52,717 bases of DNA from JANYGM01 sp043764015 (lineage in GTDB: Bacteria > Bacteroidota > Bacteroidia > Cytophagales > Thermonemataceae). Of the stretch, positions 8,206 through 16,736 are shown in pieces. The position numbers and the translations under genes are program-made. The stretch covers positions 1 through 52,717 of the forward strand of contig JAYUKY010000046.1 of assembly GCA_043764015.1 (NCBI GenBank), in the 5' to 3' direction. The notes below the pieces were generated by a model that saw only the letters and a program-made list of their open reading frames with translations, ran no database searches and was not told where the DNA came from. Numbering within the stretch: the stretch's first letter is position 1; each line of letters begins with the position of its first letter.

Positions 8206-9108
8206 CTAATTATTCCTCTTATGTTTCCATCTTTTATGTGACCAGAGCCAATACGCAGGGTTTTCATTGATGCGTTTTTCTGTAAGGCGTGCAAAATTTT
8301 CTACAATAAAATCTTGTTGTTCTTTGTGATTTACCTCTGGAAGGTCTTTTTTGTACTCAATAGGAATTAAAGTAAGCTCAAAAAAATTTCTTTTAACTTT
8401 TTTGATGTCTAAAAACATTACGGTTTGGTTAGTTTGCGTAGCAATACGTGCATAACCTGCGTGAAAAGCGGTTTCTTGATGTAAAAACTCTGTCCAATAA
8501 GCGTTTTCAGGTGAGGGAGATTGGTCTGCTGCAAACCAAGTAATTATTTGTTTTTTGTCTTTATTTGCTTGCAAAACGTATTTATAGGTTTCTCGCATAG
8601 CAACAAGTTGCGCCCCGTACCTCTGACGAGTTTCCAACACATAGTCATTAAAATACGGATTTTGCAAAGGCTGATAAATGGCAAAAACATCATCAAAAAC
8701 AGGTTTTACGAGCCTATCCACTAACGAAAAAACCCATTCCCAGTTGCCTGTGTGTGGAGAAATCAAAATAACGCTATTTCCTTTTTTGTGTTCGTCAAAC
8801 AAAATATCCCAATTAAGGACTTTATAATGTTTTCTGAAATCCGTTTGGTTCATACTCACACCCTTAATAGACTCTGTAAGAAGGTCGCAAAGATGTAAAT
8901 AAAAATCTTTGCCAATTTTTTCTATTTCTTTTGCGGATTTTTCTGGGAATGCCGTTCTAAGATTACCAAAAATAACACCTTTCCTATATCCAAACACATA
9001 ATAAACCAAAAAATACAAACAATTTGCAAAGCCACGATGTAGCCCAAATGGCAACAAAGAAAGCAAATAAAGATACCCAAACAGGGCTTTATAAAGTAGT
9101 TTTTTCAT
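8206..9108 (-). CDS. LpxL/HtrB-like lysophospholipid acyltransferase
   Basis: 300 residues, typical for the family that adds secondary acyl chains to lipid A or related lipids at the inner membrane. An N-terminal membrane helix (LFGYLYLLSLLPFG, residues 9-22) is followed by the catalytic HTGNWEW motif (His119 and Glu124, H-x4-E), a QPLQNPYFND stretch, and the ITWFAADQSPSP region for substrate contact. The C-terminus is basic (LWSHKRWKHKRN). It lies 14 bp downstream of the retropepsin gene on the same strand, so the two may be co-transcribed. Confidence 0.9.
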   Translation of the reverse strand: MKKLLYKALFGYLYLLSLLPFGLHRGFANCLYFLVYYVFGYRKGVIFGNLRTAFPEKSAKEIEKIGKDFYLHLCDLLTESIKGVSMNQTDFRKHYKVLNWDILFDEHKKGNSVILISPHTGNWEWVFSLVDRLVKPVFDDVFAIYQPLQNPYFNDYVLETRQRYGAQLVAMRETYKYVLQANKDKKQIITWFAADQSPSPENAYWTEFLHQETAFHAGYARIATQTNQTVMFLDIKKVKRNFFELTLIPIEYKKDLPEVNHKEQQDFIVENFARLTEKRINENPAYWLWSHKRWKHKRNN

Positions 9109-9122
9109 ATTTTTTATTTTAT

Positions 9123-10499
9123 TTACAATACTTTTTTAGGTCTATAACTCACCACGAGTAAGCCTTCACCTTTTCTTTTTATTATCAAATTAACAGTAAA
9201 TTTGTCATTTCCTTCCAACAAACCATATATTTCATTGGTGGTTTGTTGGAAAACAATTTGATTGTTGATAACTGTTATTTCGTCATCTACTCTAATTCCT
9301 GCACGGTACGCAGGAGAATTTTCTTGTACTTCTAACACAATAATCTCATTAAAATCAGGTGTAACTCTACCAATAGTCAAACCAGAAATAATATAATCTT
9401 TCTTTTTATTGTATTCAAAGGTTTTTTTGAGGTGAATTTTTTTATTTTGATAGTCAATAACACTCACAAATTGCTTCAAAATATCAATACCCATACTTCC
9501 ATTAGAAAATTTATTATTATCATAAAAAACACTATCATTTGGATTGTCGGGATATGCTGTAATCAGCTTTTGAAGGTCATATTTGCCTATTTGGAGGCTT
9601 TCTACACGCCCCATATTTCCGTAGATTTTACCAGAAATAGTTGTACCAAGTTGTGTATAAAATTTATTTTTAGGTAAAATAATCAAATTACTTGTTTCTT
9701 TGCGCAACATCAAACTTTGCCCAGAACCAGTATCAATAAGCAAATTGAGCTTAATTGTATCATTTTTAATGTTACTTTCTTGTTTGATAATGCTAGAAAT
9801 ATAGGGTTTGCGCCCAGAAATAAAGATGGGTGTTGTTTGGTATTTTTTGGAAGGCTCAAAAATATCTTTTTGATAAAATGTTATTTCTGTAGTTTGATAA
9901 TTGATTTTTATGGCAAAACTATTAAAAATATCATAGCCAATAATGCCGTGAATAGGCATTCCTGCAAGTTCGGAAAAGCTAGAAAGGTCACTAGCCATCA
10001 CAATAAGCCGTAAATTGTCTGCAGTTATTTTGGAGTTATACAAATGATGCTTTTCTGAAACGTAGGCTTTTACTGTATCTTTGTGCATCACCCCACGCAC
10101 ATATACGGTAGGTTTTCCAGAAACATTTAATTTCCTTACAAAAGAAGTATCTGTAATAATAGTGTAACCAACGCCTGTATCAAGCACCATATTAAGCGTA
10201 TCTTTGTGATTATCCAACAAAAACGGCAAAATAATAAGGTTGCTTCTTAGTTTAAAGGTTGTTTTCCATTGTTTCCTTTTGGAAGAAGAAAATTTAAAAG
10301 TAGTTAGAAGTTTTGTTTTTGAGGCTTTTTGAGATTTTTCAGTTTGTGTTTCTAATGGATTTATTTGCTTGTTTTGTGCTATTGTCTGTGAAAAATTAAT
10401 AAAAAAAATGAAAATAAAAGCAAAAACAATATTATGCACAAAAAATATTTTCTTTGTGGATAACATTGTTTTTGAGTTTTTTTGTAAAATTATTTTCAT
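9123..10499 (-). CDS. secreted retropepsin-like aspartyl protease with PDZ domain
   Basis: 458 residues. A hydrophobic segment (residues 18-40, ending near TIAQ) acts as signal peptide or anchor. Two aspartyl-protease half-domains follow, each with a DTG motif: VLDTGVGYTIITD (Asp107) and LLIDTGSGQSLML (Asp256). A PDZ domain occupies about 375-455 (ENSPAYRAGIRVDDEITVIN). This aspartyl protease plus PDZ arrangement is common in Bacteroidota periplasmic proteins. An alternative start at Met12 is possible. The acyltransferase gene follows within 14 bp. Confidence 0.85.
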   Translation of the reverse strand: MKIILQKNSKTMLSTKKIFFVHNIVFAFIFIFFINFSQTIAQNKQINPLETQTEKSQKASKTKLLTTFKFSSSKRKQWKTTFKLRSNLIILPFLLDNHKDTLNMVLDTGVGYTIITDTSFVRKLNVSGKPTVYVRGVMHKDTVKAYVSEKHHLYNSKITADNLRLIVMASDLSSFSELAGMPIHGIIGYDIFNSFAIKINYQTTEITFYQKDIFEPSKKYQTTPIFISGRKPYISSIIKQESNIKNDTIKLNLLIDTGSGQSLMLRKETSNLIILPKNKFYTQLGTTISGKIYGNMGRVESLQIGKYDLQKLITAYPDNPNDSVFYDNNKFSNGSMGIDILKQFVSVIDYQNKKIHLKKTFEYNKKKDYIISGLTIGRVTPDFNEIIVLEVQENSPAYRAGIRVDDEITVINNQIVFQQTTNEIYGLLEGNDKFTVNLIIKRKGEGLLVVSYRPKKVL

Positions 10500-10531
10500 T
10501 AAATAACTGATTATAAATAAATTAAAACTGT

Positions 10532-11983
10532 TTATTTATCAAACCACGCATTGATAATAATTTGTTCTTCATTTGTGGCAGGTTGTTCTACTACGCCATG
10601 TGAAACTATCAAAGTAGGTTTTATATTGTTTTTGTTCATATAGGTGTGTGCTTTTAAAAATTGCTCACGTGTCATTACCACCCTCAAACTATTTTTTATT
10701 TTGGAAAATGCAGAAAAATCTTCAATGTTAGAACTGGTTACAATATTTAATATTCTCAACTCTTTAAGCTCACTCAAAGCAGTTAAATTAAGGTTTTCAT
10801 TACTATTTAGGGTTAATCTTGCCAAGTCTTTGCAAGAAAGCAAATCAGAAAAATCATCAATTTGCCTACAATTAAGATGTAATTCAAAAAGGCGTTTGAA
10901 TTTGCCAATTATCTTTAAATCTTCTTGTTGAAAAAAATTTGGAATAGACATTTTATAGATTTGTGTAAGATATTTGCTCACAAAATCAAGTTGCGAAAAA
11001 TTTATTTCATACCAAAAACTAAGCTGTTTTAGTCTAGGCATCAATATTAAAGGTTTGATGTCTTGGATCATTTTTTTGTATGTATCTTCCATTACAAAAC
11101 CTTGATTTTTTGGAAGAACACCGTTAAAGCCATTTTTTTGTAATTGTTCCTGTGTTATAGGACTTAACCTTAATTCACAAATTTCACTTAATTGCTTTAA
11201 TGTTGCTTCCTCGTCATAGCAATACTGATTATTCTTTATTGTTGGTGTTATAGTTTTAAAATAGTCTTTCCACTCAGAAGGCAAATTATCAAATTTTTCT
11301 TTCTGAACATTATCAATAGGTAATTCATAAGCATTTTTTGCAGTTTCTGTTGCATATATTGAAGGATAAAATAACTGTCCTCTAAATTCTGTTTTCTTTT
11401 CATATTCTAGTCCATTTTTAAGTAACGAATCAGTAATAAGCTGAATAAAATTCTCAAAACTTGATGCATAATCATACCATATCTGGTCATCACCACTTAC
11501 ACTATGGTTCATAATTTGCCCTTTTGTACCTTCATCAGCGGGGGCATAATCAAGAGAGTGAAAATTCCCCCCATCAGCACATATAATTGGAAACCATTTT
11601 CTATGAAAGATTATGTATGATTTCACTCTATTTCCGTTGTATGAAAAACTATAATCGTCAATGTAATAATCATCATCAATATCTAATAAGCCCTCAAGAT
11701 TTGATTTATAATAAGTAAGCATTTCAGATAAATCCGCAAATCTCTGACCAAAAGCTAAATTAAGAATTTCTCGGTAATGCGTTTCTCCATCAATATTAAA
11801 ATAATATTGTATTTCCCCATCAGCAATACTATAAAATTCCTTAAAAGCGGCTGGCAGTTCTTCACCTATTAAGTTTTCTATTTCTGCAAAAAGGGAAGGG
11901 TCGCAAGGCGGATTTAGGTATTGTTTATAATCAGGGACTATTTCTGACAATACTTCAAAAAATCTTTCAACAGTAGAAGGCAT
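10532..11983 (-). CDS. SMI1/KNR4 (SUKH) domain protein with leucine-rich C-terminus
   Basis: 483 residues. The N-terminal 170 residues fit the SMI1/KNR4 fold (FAEIENLIGEELPAAFKEFY, then SIADGE and a hydrophobic core with YIIFHRKWFPIICADG). The C-terminal third shows leucine-rich-repeat-like periodicity (LKQLSFWYEINFSQLDF, DLARLTLNSNENLNL, ELKELRILNIV). SUKH proteins often serve as immunity proteins against polymorphic toxins, but no toxin gene is adjacent here, so the role is open. No signal peptide. About 320 bp of repeat-rich DNA lies upstream. Confidence 0.75.
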   Translation of the reverse strand: MPSTVERFFEVLSEIVPDYKQYLNPPCDPSLFAEIENLIGEELPAAFKEFYSIADGEIQYYFNIDGETHYREILNLAFGQRFADLSEMLTYYKSNLEGLLDIDDDYYIDDYSFSYNGNRVKSYIIFHRKWFPIICADGGNFHSLDYAPADEGTKGQIMNHSVSGDDQIWYDYASSFENFIQLITDSLLKNGLEYEKKTEFRGQLFYPSIYATETAKNAYELPIDNVQKEKFDNLPSEWKDYFKTITPTIKNNQYCYDEEATLKQLSEICELRLSPITQEQLQKNGFNGVLPKNQGFVMEDTYKKMIQDIKPLILMPRLKQLSFWYEINFSQLDFVSKYLTQIYKMSIPNFFQQEDLKIIGKFKRLFELHLNCRQIDDFSDLLSCKDLARLTLNSNENLNLTALSELKELRILNIVTSSNIEDFSAFSKIKNSLRVVMTREQFLKAHTYMNKNNIKPTLIVSHGVVEQPATNEEQIIINAWFDK

Positions 11984-12044
11984 AGTTTTAAGGTTTTTTA
12001 TTATTGATATTCAAGGCGTTATGTATTTTTTTGTAAAGTTAGAC

Positions 12045-12256
12045 GTTTCCACCTGACTTCAAGTTAGTTCATTTACTCTCGTTTAGGCGCTTGAAGTTCT
12101 TTGTACCGTCAGCTGAAGCAGATGGCAAAATAGACTTAAAAGCACTTGAAAAATATATTTCTGTTTTTTTATGTTCTTTGCCGTCTGCTTTAGCTGACGG
12201 TGCAGAGATATTTGAGTGCCTTAACTTGACAGCTATGGTGTTTCCACCTGACTTCA
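12045..12256. repeat. composite palindromic repeat (PSAxADG palindrome between direct repeats)
   Basis: Most of the 319-bp gene-free stretch 11984-12302 is this element. A 17-bp direct repeat GTTTCCACCTGACTTCA occurs at 12045 and 12240. Between the copies are 21-bp inverted repeats at 12106-12126 and 12180-12200 (2 mismatches), each itself a near-hairpin around CCGTCAGC. The palindrome makes both strands encode PSAxADG peptides in short spurious frames. A third copy of the 17-mer is at 45856. A separate hairpin ACGTTGC/GCAACGT lies at 12278-12293. Confidence 0.7.
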
Positions 12257-12302
12257 CAAAGAATGTTCTGTGCTAAGACGTTGCAAGCAACGTTTCTACT
12301 TT

Positions 12303-13385
12303 CTACATATTAGAAGGCGTTTCTTGTGCATTACAAATAGCAATTTGTTGCGCCAATGCTTCAGAAATAGCCATAAAAGCTGCTGCCGTAATAGTATCAT
12401 TTGTATTTGCAATAGAAGGTACGCCCATATCTCCACTTTCACGAATGCCTTGCACGAGCGGAATTTCGCCCAAAAAAGGTGCTTCATAGCGTTCTGCAAA
12501 CACTTTTCCACCATCTTGCCCAAAAATATAATATTTGTTATTTGGCAGTTCCGCAGGCGTAAAATAAGACATATTTTCCACAATTCCTAAAATTGGTACG
12601 TTTGTTTGCGGTTGTCTAAACATCTTCAAACCCTTAATAGCGTCTGCAATGGCTACTTTTTGCGGTGTCGTAACAATCACCACGCCTGTAACGGGTATAG
12701 ACTCCACAAGTGTAAGGTGTATGTCGCCCGTTCCTGGTGGCATATCTACAAATAAATAATCAAGTTCGCCCCAATAAGTATCAGTCAAAAATTGCTTTAA
12801 TGCTTTGCTAGCCATAGGTCCACGCCAAACAACAGCATTTTCAGAAGGCGACAAAAAGCCCATTGAAATAATTTTTATGCCCATTTTCTCTATTGGAACA
12901 ATATATTCACGTCCATCTATCACGCTAATATCTGGTTGTGCATCAACTACGCCAAACATAATAGGAATAGAAGGTCCATAAATATCAGCATCAATAATGC
13001 CCACACGTGCGCCCTGTGAGGCAAGCGCAAGGGCAAGATTAGCCGTAACCGTTGATTTTCCTACGCCACCTTTACCAGATGCTACTGCAATAATATTTTT
13101 AATATTACTTACTTTTGGGCGGTTGCCTGATGAAGTCGTAACTTCCGCAATCATATCAATAGTAATAACTGCATTAGGCATTATTTTTAAAATAGCATCT
13201 TCACAATCTTTGCGGATTTTTTCTTTGAGAGGGCAAGCGGGCGTAGTCAAAACCACCGTAAATTGGACATTATTCTCTTCAACTTTTACGTTGCGTATCA
13301 TTTTGAGAGTTACAAGGTCTTTTTTGAGGTCAGGCTCTTGAACAGTGCTTAGGGTATCTAAAATATTTTGTTCTGTAAAATTCAT
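12303..13385 (-). CDS. mrp: Mrp/ApbC-family Fe-S cluster carrier ATPase
   Basis: 360 residues starting MNFTEQNILDTL. A longer in-frame extension to 13514 exists but is translated MITE and CACAATT-type repeat, so the internal ATG at 13385 is chosen. Residues 5-75 form the MIP18/DUF59 domain with TTPACPLKEKI. A deviant Walker A SGKGGVGKST at 103-112 begins the ParA-like NTPase, with DADIYGPSIP and VDMPPGTGD following. The family holds and delivers Fe-S clusters as a dimer. The CxxC found near the C-terminus in ApbC is absent (ENMSYFTPAELPNNKYYIFG), which as far as I recall is usual for Bacteroidota members. No Fe-S partner gene is adjacent. Confidence 0.92.
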   Translation of the reverse strand: MNFTEQNILDTLSTVQEPDLKKDLVTLKMIRNVKVEENNVQFTVVLTTPACPLKEKIRKDCEDAILKIMPNAVITIDMIAEVTTSSGNRPKVSNIKNIIAVASGKGGVGKSTVTANLALALASQGARVGIIDADIYGPSIPIMFGVVDAQPDISVIDGREYIVPIEKMGIKIISMGFLSPSENAVVWRGPMASKALKQFLTDTYWGELDYLFVDMPPGTGDIHLTLVESIPVTGVVIVTTPQKVAIADAIKGLKMFRQPQTNVPILGIVENMSYFTPAELPNNKYYIFGQDGGKVFAERYEAPFLGEIPLVQGIRESGDMGVPSIANTNDTITAAAFMAISEALAQQIAICNAQETPSNM

Positions 13386-13424
13386 TTGGATTGTTAAAGA
13401 ATTGTGAATTTTTAATTGTGAATA

Positions 13425-13582
13425 AGTAACGTGTTGCAAATAAGTTCCTAATTTCAAAAAACTAATTTTTATGTATAGCGGTGGCGTAAACGCCACCGTT
13501 ACACATAAAACCATTTTTGCCTTTGATATAGAGAGGTGGCGTTTACGCCACCGACTAAGAAGTTATTAACAATTTATTACTA
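13425..13582. repeat. MITE-like element, copy B
   Basis: Shares a nearly identical 38-bp block (13434-13472, containing AAATAAGTTCCTAATTTC) with the element at 36215-36339. It then has two GGTGGCG/CGCCACC hairpins (13479-13498 and 13535-13552) and an inverted right end near 13582 (TTATTACTAA), which mirrors the left end imperfectly. No ORF. It forms the first half of the 411-bp gap upstream of mrp. Confidence 0.7.
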
Positions 13583-13640
13583 AATACACAAAATCAATGA
13601 AAAAACGGTATTTAGGTGATATTTGTTTGATTTTCTATTT

Positions 13641-13690
13641 TTTATTACTGGTCTGTACCGTAGTGGAACGGAGGTCTGACCAGTAATAAA
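13641..13690. repeat. GTCTGTACCGTA hairpin element, copy 1
   Basis: Perfect 13-bp arms TTTATTACTGGTC and GACCAGTAATAAA (13641-13653 and 13678-13690) enclose TGTACCGTAGTGG and the rest of the loop. The inner sequence recurs in reverse orientation at 13707-13772 and as a diverged copy at 50695-50725. Confidence 0.75.
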
Positions 13691-13706
13691 AAAAAGAGCA
13701 ATTTCA

Positions 13707-13772
13707 TTTTAAAAAGGGATTATGGTCAGACCTTCATTTCATTACGGTACAGACCATAATCTCTTTTTAAAA
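13707..13772. repeat. GTCTGTACCGTA hairpin element, copy 2 (inverted)
   Basis: 21-bp arms (13707-13727 and 13752-13772, one mismatch) enclose a loop that is the reverse complement of copy 1, with 4 differences over the 32-bp core running from GGTC to GACC. The stem sequences of copies 1 and 2 differ outside that core, so the core is conserved while the outer stem varies. Confidence 0.75.
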
Positions 13773-13796
13773 TGGTCTAACAGTAGTAAATTTATT

Positions 13797-14102
13797 TCAT
13801 TGAAAAAGCACCTGCCAATCAGCTCTCATTTTCTCAAAATTACCATTTATTTTTTTTATAAAATCTTCATTTTCAAGTATTTCTAAAATTTCTTGTTCTC
13901 CATAAACATCTAATTGACTGATTTTATAGGTTTGTTCTAAAAGCCCTTGTTCAAATTTTAGGATATATTTTTCATTCCAAGAGAAAAGTGTAATTTTAAG
14001 GTTTTCTTTTGTATTTTCAGAGATAACTCGCATAATTTTTTGAGGTATTTTGTGCTTTTTGATGTTTTTTACAAACGTACTCAAAATAAATGCTAAATTC
14101 AA
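13797..14102 (-). CDS. small conserved-looking hypothetical protein
   Basis: Up to 101 residues; an internal ATG at 14033 would give 78 residues starting MRVISENTKENLKIT and is the better start, because the upstream part is short, basic and unremarkable. The body reads as a compact alpha/beta domain: WNEKYILKFEQGLLEQTYKI, DVYGEQEILEIL, then DFIKKINGNFEKMRADW. No signal peptide or membrane segment. It is divergent from the lipoprotein gene at 14231. Function unknown. Confidence 0.6.
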   Translation of the reverse strand: MNLAFILSTFVKNIKKHKIPQKIMRVISENTKENLKITLFSWNEKYILKFEQGLLEQTYKISQLDVYGEQEILEILENEDFIKKINGNFEKMRADWQVLFQ

Positions 14103-14110
14103 AGATATTT

Positions 14111-14143
14111 TTTGTATTTTAAAAAAGTATTTTTCTATATTTG
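14111..14143 (+). promoter_or_regulatory. Bacteroidota promoter for the lipoprotein gene
   Basis: TTTG at 14111-14114, a 21-bp spacer, then TATATTTG at 14136-14143, matching TTTG-N19-21-TAnnTTTG. Transcription would start near 14150, about 80 bp before the chosen ATG. Confidence 0.7.
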
Positions 14144-14156
14144 TGAAAAATACTAA

Positions 14157-14184
14157 TGCTTGGAAGGTTTAACCCCCCAAGCGT
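14157..14184. repeat. short palindrome, GGTTTAA-centred
   Basis: Arms TGCTTGG and CCAAGCG-like flank an AGGTTTAACCC centre. It resembles the palindrome at 32476-32508 (TTTTGGAGGGTTTAAAACC type) and probably forms a 5'-leader hairpin of the lipoprotein mRNA. Confidence 0.45.
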
Positions 14185-14230
14185 TCAAGTTCATTCATAA
14201 TTGATATCTCACATTTCAAATAATTTTCAA

Positions 14231-15100
14231 ATGAAAATCAACCTTTTTTTAGTAAAAAACCTTGTTTTAGCATCTTCTCTTGCGGTTTTGGTAAGTTGTG
14301 GCGGTGGAACGCAGTCTGCTACTGATACACCAAAAAAAGATAGTACTGCGCAATCAGACACAAAAGCCAAAGTGAATGTTGTTGTGAAAGAACTGCTTGC
14401 ACCATCAGAACTTGCTGCAAAGCTAGAACTTGCTGATGCAGACTACAACGAAACATTTACAAATCCCATTGCCTCTGCAGATAACTATCTCACAAGCAAC
14501 ACATTAGCTGCATTAAACCTTGGCATTTATGCTACTGATTTGGGTTATACTGCGGTTTATAACAAAGCGCAAAACACTATTAATTATATCAAAATTGCTA
14601 AAAAATTTACAGATAAGCTAGGTATTTCTGGCTCGTTTGATGCTGCTTTGGTAGAGAAATTTGAAAAAAATATCAACAATAAAGATAGTACGGTGAGCAT
14701 TATTGACAAAGCTATGCTCAATGCAGATAAATATTTGAGAGATAATCAACGTAGTAATATTGCTGCTACGGTGCTTGCAGGCAGTTTTATTGAAGGCTTA
14801 TATATTTCTAGTAGCTCTGTAACGACTGCACCAGAAAAAGCTAAAACAGGAATTTTTAATGATTTGTACAAAACAATCATTGATCAACGCCAAACACTCA
14901 AAGATGTGATTATTTCTTTGGAATCTGTGGAAAGGGACGAGAAAGCTAATGAAATCTTAGCAGGCTTGAAAGCCATTGAAACTGAATACAAAACCCTTGA
15001 TTTGGAAGGCAAAATTGCCAATAAAAAGTCTATTACAGATGCCGACATACTTCCATTGCAGAAGAAAACTGCAGAAGTGCGTAATAAAATAATCAAATAA
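14231..15100 (+). CDS. lipoprotein of unknown function
   Basis: 289 residues from ATG 14231; an in-frame ATG 30 bp upstream would add residues before the signal peptide and is rejected. The signal peptide ends in a lipobox (SLAVLVSCGGG, Cys about residue 23), followed by a T/D/K-rich linker and a helical domain of about 230 residues (NLGIYATDLGYTAVYNKAQN, SNIAATVLAGSFIEGLYIS). It should be lipidated and face the periplasm or outer membrane. The promoter at 14111-14143 drives it. murC starts 147 bp downstream from its own promoter. I do not recognise the domain. Confidence 0.8.
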   Translation: MKINLFLVKNLVLASSLAVLVSCGGGTQSATDTPKKDSTAQSDTKAKVNVVVKELLAPSELAAKLELADADYNETFTNPIASADNYLTSNTLAALNLGIYATDLGYTAVYNKAQNTINYIKIAKKFTDKLGISGSFDAALVEKFEKNINNKDSTVSIIDKAMLNADKYLRDNQRSNIAATVLAGSFIEGLYISSSSVTTAPEKAKTGIFNDLYKTIIDQRQTLKDVIISLESVERDEKANEILAGLKAIETEYKTLDLEGKIANKKSITDADILPLQKKTAEVRNKIIK

Positions 15101-15159
15101 GGACTAAGATTTTTAGGATTACAAGATTTTAGGATAATACAGCATAAATAAAAATAAAT

Positions 15160-15191
15160 TTTGTAAAAAATAATTCAAACTGCTATATTTG
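15160..15191 (+). promoter_or_regulatory. Bacteroidota promoter for murC-ftsQ-ftsA
   Basis: TTTG at 15160-15163, a 20-bp spacer, then TATATTTG at 15184-15191. A start near 15198 would give a 50-nt leader before the murC ATG. Confidence 0.75.
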
Positions 15192-15247
15192 TAGGCTAAA
15201 TTGTTTTTTACAAAATTTTTCTGTTTAATTCACAATTACTTTTCATA

Positions 15248-16669
15248 ATGCAAAAATATAATAATATTTATTTTCTTGGGATAGGCGGAATTGGTATGAG
15301 TGCGCTGGCGCATTTCTTTGCTAATACAGGCTATAAAGTAGGTGGGTATGACAAAACACCTTCTGAAATAACCGCCAAACTCCTCAAAAATGATATTTTT
15401 ATACATTTTGAAGAAGACATAAACAATATTCCAAAAGCGTTTTTGGATATCCACAATACGCTAATTGTCTATACGCCTGCCATTCCAAAAGAACATAAAG
15501 AATTTGTATTTTTCCAAGAAAATGATTTTACTATTTTCAAACGCTCACAAGTGCTTGGAATGCTCACAGAAAATCATTTTACAATAGCCGTAGCAGGCAC
15601 ACACGGCAAAACAACCACTTCTGCAATAATTGCGCACCTGCTCACACACGCACAGAAGAACGTAATGGCGTTTGTAGGTGGCATTATGAATAATTATAAT
15701 ACCAACATTTTACTGGCTGATACTACACAACCAATGATTGTAGTCGTTGAGGCTGATGAATATGACCGTTCTTTTTTGACACTTAGTCCTGATATTGCTA
15801 TTGTAAACTCCGTTGATGCAGACCATTTGGATATTTATGGAGATAAAAACGCTGTTACGCAATCTTTTGAAGATTTTATAGGCAAAATTAAGGAAAATGG
15901 CATACTTTTTATCAAAAAAGACATTCTTCCAAACATCAAGTATGAATATAAAGGCAACAATAAAATTATAATTAAAGATTTTTCTTTGGAGAATATTGGT
16001 GATGCAAATTGCTATGCGGGGAATTTTATTGTGCAAGATTTTGAGATAAAAGAAGGCAAATTTTGCTTTGATATAAAAACGCCAATGCAAAAAATTAGTG
16101 GTGTAGAAATGCGTATGGCAGGTTTTCATAATATGCTCAATGCGCTTGCGGCTTGCGCTGCGGCAGAAGCGGTTGGCATTTCTGGTGAAATGATTAAAAG
16201 CGGCTTAAATTCTTTTACAGGTGTGCATAGAAGGTTTGAATACCTTGTAAATCAACAAGATACAAATAAAAATATTATTTTTATTGATGATTATGCACAT
16301 CACCCAGAAGAAATAAAAGCCCTTTTGACTTCTGTAAGAGCATTATATCCTAATAAAAAAATAACAACTATTTTTCAGCCACATTTGTATTCACGTACAC
16401 GAGATTTTGTAGATGGATTTGCTGAAAGTTTGGATTTGGCTGATGAAGTTTGGCTAACAGATATTTATCCAGCACGAGAATTGCCTATTGAGGGCGTTAC
16501 GTCTAATATTATTTTAGAAAAAATGTATTTAAAAAATAAATTTTTGTACACAACAGAACAAATACTAGAAAAAATTAGTAAATTGGAAACTAATATACTC
16601 CTAACTGTGGGCGCAGGTGATATAGAACTGCTTGCAAAGGATATTCAGAAAAATTTGTTAAATAAATAG
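15248..16669 (+). CDS. murC: UDP-N-acetylmuramate--L-alanine ligase
   Basis: 473 residues, full length. MurC adds L-alanine to UDP-MurNAc in the cytoplasm, the first step of the peptidoglycan stem peptide. The N-terminal Rossmann domain shows FLGIGGIGMSALAHF (residues 9-23). The ATP-binding loop is GTHGKTTT (117-124), followed by VVEADEYDRSF and the H/N-rich central motif HNMLNALAACAAAEAVG. The C-terminal domain has IDDYAHHPEEIKALL and FQPHLYSRTRDF. ftsQ starts 67 bp downstream, separated by a CACAATT array, and ftsA follows, giving the tail of a division and cell-wall cluster. Confidence 0.97.
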   Translation: MQKYNNIYFLGIGGIGMSALAHFFANTGYKVGGYDKTPSEITAKLLKNDIFIHFEEDINNIPKAFLDIHNTLIVYTPAIPKEHKEFVFFQENDFTIFKRSQVLGMLTENHFTIAVAGTHGKTTTSAIIAHLLTHAQKNVMAFVGGIMNNYNTNILLADTTQPMIVVVEADEYDRSFLTLSPDIAIVNSVDADHLDIYGDKNAVTQSFEDFIGKIKENGILFIKKDILPNIKYEYKGNNKIIIKDFSLENIGDANCYAGNFIVQDFEIKEGKFCFDIKTPMQKISGVEMRMAGFHNMLNALAACAAAEAVGISGEMIKSGLNSFTGVHRRFEYLVNQQDTNKNIIFIDDYAHHPEEIKALLTSVRALYPNKKITTIFQPHLYSRTRDFVDGFAESLDLADEVWLTDIYPARELPIEGVTSNIILEKMYLKNKFLYTTEQILEKISKLETNILLTVGAGDIELLAKDIQKNLLNK

Positions 16670-16694
16670 GCGTATTTTAAAAAATTGTGCTTTG

Positions 16695-16730
16695 TATTCA
16701 TTTACAATTCACAATTTACAATTCACAATT
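16695..16730 (+). repeat. CAATTCACAATT array in the ftsQ leader
   Basis: GTATTCATTTACAATTCAC followed by further ACAATTCACAATT units, ending 6 bp before the ftsQ ATG. Similar arrays precede ftsA (17599-17629), the pterin dehydratase (19066-19102), mrp (13389-13426, sense on minus) and asnB. Confidence 0.7.
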
Positions 16731-16736
16731 AGAAAA

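Noticed and set aside
12069..12276. Two overlapping short ORFs on opposite strands containing PSAxADG
   Set aside because: Both are translations of the palindromic repeat; no start context or codon signal supports a gene.
13386..13514. N-terminal extension of Mrp by 43 residues
   Set aside because: It translates MITE copy B and a CACAATT array; the family begins at MNFTEQNILD.
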